Below, piece after piece: positions 4,970 to 8,086 of a DNA stretch of 8,086 bases (the stretch's first letter is position 1; every line of letters begins with the position of its first letter). Origin of the DNA: Candidatus Woesearchaeota archaeon (lineage in GTDB: Archaea > Nanobdellota > Nanobdellia > Woesearchaeales > 21-14-0-10-32-9); the NCBI GenBank assembly GCA_007116295.1, contig SKIS01000042.1:1-8086 (forward strand), written 5' to 3'. The position numbers were made by a program, and so were the translations under genes. The notes under the pieces were generated by a model. The model was not told the DNA's origin. It ran no database searches and saw only the letters and a list, made by a program, of their open reading frames with translations.

Positions 4970-7226
4970 AACTATACAAGACGACGTAAACAAAGGTATA
5001 GTAAGAATAGACAGTAGGTACATGAAAGAACTAGGTGTCAGAGAAGGACACTTTGTTGAAATAAAAGGAGAAAGATCAACTGTCGCAGTAGTAGACAGAG
5101 CACTGCCAGGAGACATAGGTCTTAACATTATAAGAATGGACGGTCTTTTGAGAAGAAACTCTCGCTCAGGAATAGGTGAATTTGTCTCAGTTCAAAAAGC
5201 TCAAGTTGAAAGTGCAAAAAAAGTAACTATTGCACCTTCAAAAGAAGGAGTAGTAATAAGTACAAACAATCCTAACATATTCAAATTAGGACTTCTTGGA
5301 CGCCCAGTTATAAAAGGAGATTTAATTAGCCTAGGCGGAACATCAAGAAGAATGGATGCGTTTGGAGAGCTATCAGGAATGTCGGACTTACTAGGACCTT
5401 CAAACAATTTCCCTAATCTTTTTGGTTTAGCAGATATAAAATTTGTAGTCACAGGTACTAATCCTAAACAAGGACCTGTAGTTATTACAGATAAAACTCA
5501 AGTAGAGTATAAACAAGAAGGTGTAGAACTAGAAGATGAAGACTCTACCTTCGAAGTCTCTTACGAAGATGTAGGTGGTTTAGAAGATGAAATCAAAAAA
5601 ATAAGAGAGATGATAGAACTACCTCTAAAACACCCAGAGTTATTTCAAAGACTAGGAATAGAACCTCCTAAAGGAGTTCTTTTACATGGTCCTCCTGGTA
5701 CTGGTAAAACTCTTTTAGCAAAAGCAGTAGCTAATGAAACAAATAGCAATTTTTATGTAATTAACGGACCTGAAATAATGAGTAAATTCTATGGGGAATC
5801 TGAAGCTAATTTACGTAAAATATTCGAAGAAGCAGAGCAAAATAGTCCTTCTATAATTTTCTTTGACGAAATAGATGCGATTGCTTCAAAAAGAGAAGAA
5901 AGTAAAGGAGAAGTTGAAAGAAGAGTCGTTGCACAAATGCTTTCACTAATGGACGGCTTAAAATCAAGAGGGAAAGTAGTTGTTATTGCAGCAACAAACA
6001 TACCTAACGCTCTAGATCCTGCACTTAGAAGACCTGGAAGATTCGATAGAGAATTAATAATAGGAGTGCCACAACTAGAAGGAAGACTAAACATATTAAA
6101 AATTCACACAAGAAACATGCCATTGGCTAAAGATGTCAATCTAAAAAAATTAGCAGAAGTAACTCATGGATTTGTAGGAGCAGACCTAAACGCACTAACA
6201 AAAGAAGCAGCTATGAATGTTTTAAGAAAACTTCTTCCAGAGCTTAAATTAGATGAAGGAGAAGAAATTAGTGCGAAAATATTAGAAAAACTAAAAATAA
6301 ATATGTCTGACTTTAAAGAAGCCCTAAAAACAGTCAGGCCTAGCGCTCTAAGAGAAGTATTTGTTGAAGCCCCAGATGTAAGCTGGGAAAGCGTTGGAGG
6401 CTTAGAAGAAGTCAAAACAGAGCTTAGAGAAGCAGTAGAATGGCCTTTAAAACATAAAGAAGCCTTCAAAAGACTGGGAGTTAAGCCTCCTAAAGGAGTG
6501 TTACTTTATGGTCCTCCTGGTACTGGTAAAACTCTTTTAGCAAAAGCAGTGGCAAAAGAGGCAGAAAGCAATTTTATATCGATAAAAGGACCTGAGCTAT
6601 TAAGCAAATGGGTTGGAGAAAGCGAAAAAGCAGTTCGTGAAATATTTAAAAAAGCACGCCAAGCCTCACCTACAATAATTTTCTTTGATGAACTAGATTC
6701 TATTGCTCCGAGAAGGGGAAACAATAGTGAAGATGGAAAAACAACTGAAAGAGTAGTAAACCAACTCTTAACAGAAATGGATGGCTTGCAAGAAATAAAT
6801 GACATAGTAATAATTGCAGCAACGAATAGACCTGATATACTAGATACAGCTCTTTTAAGACCTGGAAGGTTTGATAGAATAGTTATGGTTGGAAGTCCTG
6901 ATAAAAAAGCTCGAAAAGAAATATTTAAGGTCCACACAAAAAGTATGCCTGTCGGTAAAGATGTTGATTTTGATGATTTGGTCTCTAAAACAGAAGGATA
7001 TGTCGGAGCAGACATAGAAAGCATTTGTAGAGAAGCAGCAATGTTAGCCTTAAGAAGAGATGTAAAAACAACTCAAGTTACTTTGAGAGACTTTGAAGAA
7101 GCTCTAAAGAAAGTAAGACCTTCTGTATCCAAAGACGTAGAAAAAGCGTATAAAGACTTAGAAAAGCATTTCAGAAGTGCTACAGGGGAAAGCCTGAGAG
7201 AAGAAAAACCGAGCTACTATGGTTAA
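4935..7226 (+). CDS. cdc48: Cdc48/VAT-type AAA+ ATPase with two AAA domains
   Basis: This 763-residue protein is an archaeal Cdc48 (VAT, relative of eukaryotic p97), a hexameric unfoldase that threads substrate proteins through its pore, likely for the proteasome. The N-domain (1 to about 190) starts with RLKVTETIQDDVNKGIVRID. D1 has Walker A GPPGTGKT (252-259), Walker B IIFFDE (307-312) and pore residues Phe285-Tyr286-Gly287. D2 has GPPGTGKT (526-533), IIFFDE (581-586) and Trp559-Val560-Gly561. Both domains carry the RPGRFDR second region of homology, so both look active. The C-terminus is Ser-Tyr-Tyr-Gly, matching the hydrophobic-Tyr-x (HbYX) proteasome-docking motif. Length is slightly above the usual 730-750. 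ATG 4935 gives the family N-terminus and overlaps the preceding gene by 35 bp in the +1 frame, with no strong Shine-Dalgarno, so coupling is likely. Confidence 0.97.
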   Translation: MANPQIRLKVTETIQDDVNKGIVRIDSRYMKELGVREGHFVEIKGERSTVAVVDRALPGDIGLNIIRMDGLLRRNSRSGIGEFVSVQKAQVESAKKVTIAPSKEGVVISTNNPNIFKLGLLGRPVIKGDLISLGGTSRRMDAFGELSGMSDLLGPSNNFPNLFGLADIKFVVTGTNPKQGPVVITDKTQVEYKQEGVELEDEDSTFEVSYEDVGGLEDEIKKIREMIELPLKHPELFQRLGIEPPKGVLLHGPPGTGKTLLAKAVANETNSNFYVINGPEIMSKFYGESEANLRKIFEEAEQNSPSIIFFDEIDAIASKREESKGEVERRVVAQMLSLMDGLKSRGKVVVIAATNIPNALDPALRRPGRFDRELIIGVPQLEGRLNILKIHTRNMPLAKDVNLKKLAEVTHGFVGADLNALTKEAAMNVLRKLLPELKLDEGEEISAKILEKLKINMSDFKEALKTVRPSALREVFVEAPDVSWESVGGLEEVKTELREAVEWPLKHKEAFKRLGVKPPKGVLLYGPPGTGKTLLAKAVAKEAESNFISIKGPELLSKWVGESEKAVREIFKKARQASPTIIFFDELDSIAPRRGNNSEDGKTTERVVNQLLTEMDGLQEINDIVIIAATNRPDILDTALLRPGRFDRIVMVGSPDKKARKEIFKVHTKSMPVGKDVDFDDLVSKTEGYVGADIESICREAAMLALRRDVKTTQVTLRDFEEALKKVRPSVSKDVEKAYKDLEKHFRSATGESLREEKPSYYG
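5686..5728 (+). repeat. 43-bp perfect direct repeat, copy 1 (cdc48 D1 Walker A)
   Basis: This segment is identical base for base to 6508-6550 and encodes HGPPGTGKT-type Walker A sequence through LAKAV, beginning within the preceding codon. Identity includes third codon positions. Confidence 0.9.
6508..6550 (+). repeat. 43-bp perfect direct repeat, copy 2 (cdc48 D2 Walker A)
   Basis: Second copy of the repeat at 5686-5728, offset by 822 bp (274 codons), which keeps the same reading frame. It covers the D2 Walker A motif and the following helix. Confidence 0.9.
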
Positions 7227-7677
7227 AATGAAAAAAATATTATTAATACTATTTGTATTAGTTTTAATAAGTGCTTGTAGTGCACAAGAAGAAGTTACGC
7301 CTATTATTGAGCAAAATGAGTCACAAGAACCAATAGAAGATGAGTACGTAGAGTTAAGAGATGACTTTTGGGTGAGTTATGAAAACAACTTCTTTGAAAT
7401 GAAAGGAGAAGTGCTTTTACCAAATCCTTGTTACGAAGCAATTTTGTCATCAGAATTTAGCGAAGGACTTCTAGTCATAAACATACAAATAGCGGACACA
7501 TCTTCGCCAGAATTAGTTTGCTCTCAAGTAATAACTTCTACTCAGGTATTTTTAGAAGGACAGTACATAAACTTAGAAAGACTGGATATTTTCAAAGAAT
7601 CTGCTTTAGTTTATAACCAAACCTTTGAAGAAACACAAGAATCTGAAGATCTGGAAGAATCTGAAGAGCAAGAATAA
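7219..7677 (+). CDS. Putative lipoprotein with a two-cysteine extracellular domain and acidic tail
   Basis: This 152-residue protein has a basic start, a hydrophobic stretch (7-17) and a lipobox LISAC with Cys20 as the predicted lipid-anchored residue, so it should sit on the outer face of the membrane. An acidic, low-complexity linker (23-48) follows. A probable beta domain (about 50-130) contains GEVLLPNPCYEA (63-74) and LVCSQVI (99-105); Cys71 and Cys101 could form a disulfide. I recall G-x-V-x-LP-x-PC-Y ... C-x-QV proteins among exported proteins of unknown function, but cannot name a family. The C-terminus is almost all Glu, Asp, Gln and Ser. ATG 7219 overlaps the cdc48 stop; ATG 7228, two bases past that stop and three codons in, is an equally good start. 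Function unknown; proximity to cdc48 may reflect only gene packing. Confidence 0.75.
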   Translation: MVKMKKILLILFVLVLISACSAQEEVTPIIEQNESQEPIEDEYVELRDDFWVSYENNFFEMKGEVLLPNPCYEAILSSEFSEGLLVINIQIADTSSPELVCSQVITSTQVFLEGQYINLERLDIFKESALVYNQTFEETQESEDLEESEEQE

Positions 7678-7680
7678 GCT

Positions 7681-7688
7681 TTTTATAG
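7681..7688 (+). promoter_or_regulatory. TATA box for gatD
   Basis: TTTTATAG is centred about 25 bp upstream of ATG 7710, directly after the lipoprotein stop, with no Shine-Dalgarno following. It suggests a leaderless gatD transcript separate from the cdc48 unit. The adjoining T-run (7680-7684) could also help end the upstream transcript. Confidence 0.4.
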
Positions 7689-7709
7689 TAATACTTCTTC
7701 TATAAACAA

Positions 7710-8086
7710 ATGGAAAGAGGAGCAAAATACAAAGTAACAACTAAAGACGAAGAATTTGAAGGTATTTTTGTTTCCCAAACAGAAGATGCGTATTTCTTTA
7801 AGCAAAAAAGCGGATATAATGTAGGAATAAAAAAAGATGCAAAGATCAAGCTTTTACAAAAACCTCTGCAAGTAAAGACTTCTCCTAAGAAAAAAACAAA
7901 AGTTCCCCAAATAACTATTTTGCACACAGGAGGAACAATAGCAAGTAAAGTAGACTACGCAACAGGGGCGGTAAGCGATAGCTTTACCCCTGAAGAAATA
8001 TTACAACTTTTTCCAGAACTAAAAAAATGGGATATAGACAGCATACTCATAAGCAATATGCCAAGTGATGATATGAACTTCAATCA
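7710..8086 (+). CDS. gatD: Glutamyl-tRNA(Gln) amidotransferase subunit D, N-terminal part (cut by window end)
   Basis: 125 codons are visible. GatD is the asparaginase-like subunit of the archaeal GatDE complex: it releases ammonia from glutamine or asparagine, and GatE uses it to turn Glu-tRNA(Gln) into Gln-tRNA(Gln). The N-terminal small beta domain (1-50) contains EFEGIFV and the family's SGYNVGIKK (34-42). A Lys-rich linker follows, then the asparaginase start ITILHTGGTIASK (68-80); Thr76 corresponds to the catalytic first-site Thr of type I asparaginases. ATGAVSDSFTPEE (84-96) and SNMPSDD near the window edge also fit GatD. The other catalytic residues lie beyond the window. Presence of GatD implies that Gln-tRNA is made by transamidation in this organism. 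The start is fixed by a TATA-like box at about -25 and by the family N-terminus. Confidence 0.92.
   Translation, partial: MERGAKYKVTTKDEEFEGIFVSQTEDAYFFKQKSGYNVGIKKDAKIKLLQKPLQVKTSPKKKTKVPQITILHTGGTIASKVDYATGAVSDSFTPEEILQLFPELKKWDIDSILISNMPSDDMNFN

Noticed and set aside
6506..7024. 172-codon minus-strand frame opposite cdc48 D2.
   Set aside because: Its Ser/Leu-rich product is the expected mirror of conserved AAA codons; the plus-strand frame is a clear Cdc48. The same applies to the other minus-strand frames within cdc48.
1..8086. CRISPR arrays, insertion sequences, integrase or phage genes, rRNA genes.
   Set aside because: No spaced repeats, transposase motifs, terminal inverted repeats or conserved rRNA segments were found; the window reads as core archaeal genome.

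Overview
The window is AT-rich, gene-dense DNA from an archaeon. A DPANN lineage of the Woesearchaeota/Pacearchaeota kind seems likely, but that placement is an inference. Archaeal identity rests on the gene set: an archaeal RNase P protein (Rnp4/Rpp21 type), a stand-alone Bud32/PRPK kinase of the KEOPS complex, a membrane-anchored Lon-domain protease without an ATPase domain, a VAT-type Cdc48 with two AAA domains, and the start of GatD, a subunit of the archaea-specific GatDE amidotransferase. Promoter layout agrees: AT-rich TATA-like boxes lie about 23-30 bp upstream of several starts, which points to leaderless or near-leaderless mRNAs.

Layout. Positions 1-98 hold the 5' end of a minus-strand gene of unknown function. 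It diverges from rnp4 (146-427) across one AT-rich box placed almost equally far from both starts. A 150-bp non-coding stretch (428-577) has two TATA-like boxes and two short inverted repeats. It leads to an unrecognised 52-residue acidic protein with a strong Shine-Dalgarno (578-736). Next is bud32 (777-1349), which overlaps by 4 bp a secreted Lon-like protease (1346-3013). Then come a reduced TtuA/Ncs6-like protein that has lost the ATP-binding PP-loop motif (3091-3609) and a secreted two-domain phospholipase-D-fold protein (3674-4525). A conserved-looking small protein, tentatively SecB-like (4532-4969), overlaps cdc48 (4935-7226) by 35 bp. A lipoprotein (7219-7677) starts inside the cdc48 stop region, and gatD (7710 to the window end) is cut off.

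Functional themes. One group acts on tRNA: RNase P (5' maturation), Bud32 (t6A37), a TtuA/Ncs6 relative (a family of tRNA thiolases, here probably non-catalytic) and GatD (Gln-tRNA(Gln) synthesis). The other group concerns proteostasis and the cell surface: the Lon-like membrane protease, the secreted PLD-fold protein, the SecB-like candidate with Cdc48, and the lipoprotein. Cdc48 ends in Tyr-Tyr-Gly, which fits the HbYX signal for docking on the 20S proteasome. No CRISPR array, transposon, rRNA or tRNA gene was seen. The most unusual items are the degenerate TtuA-like protein and the SecB-like/cdc48 overlapping pair.
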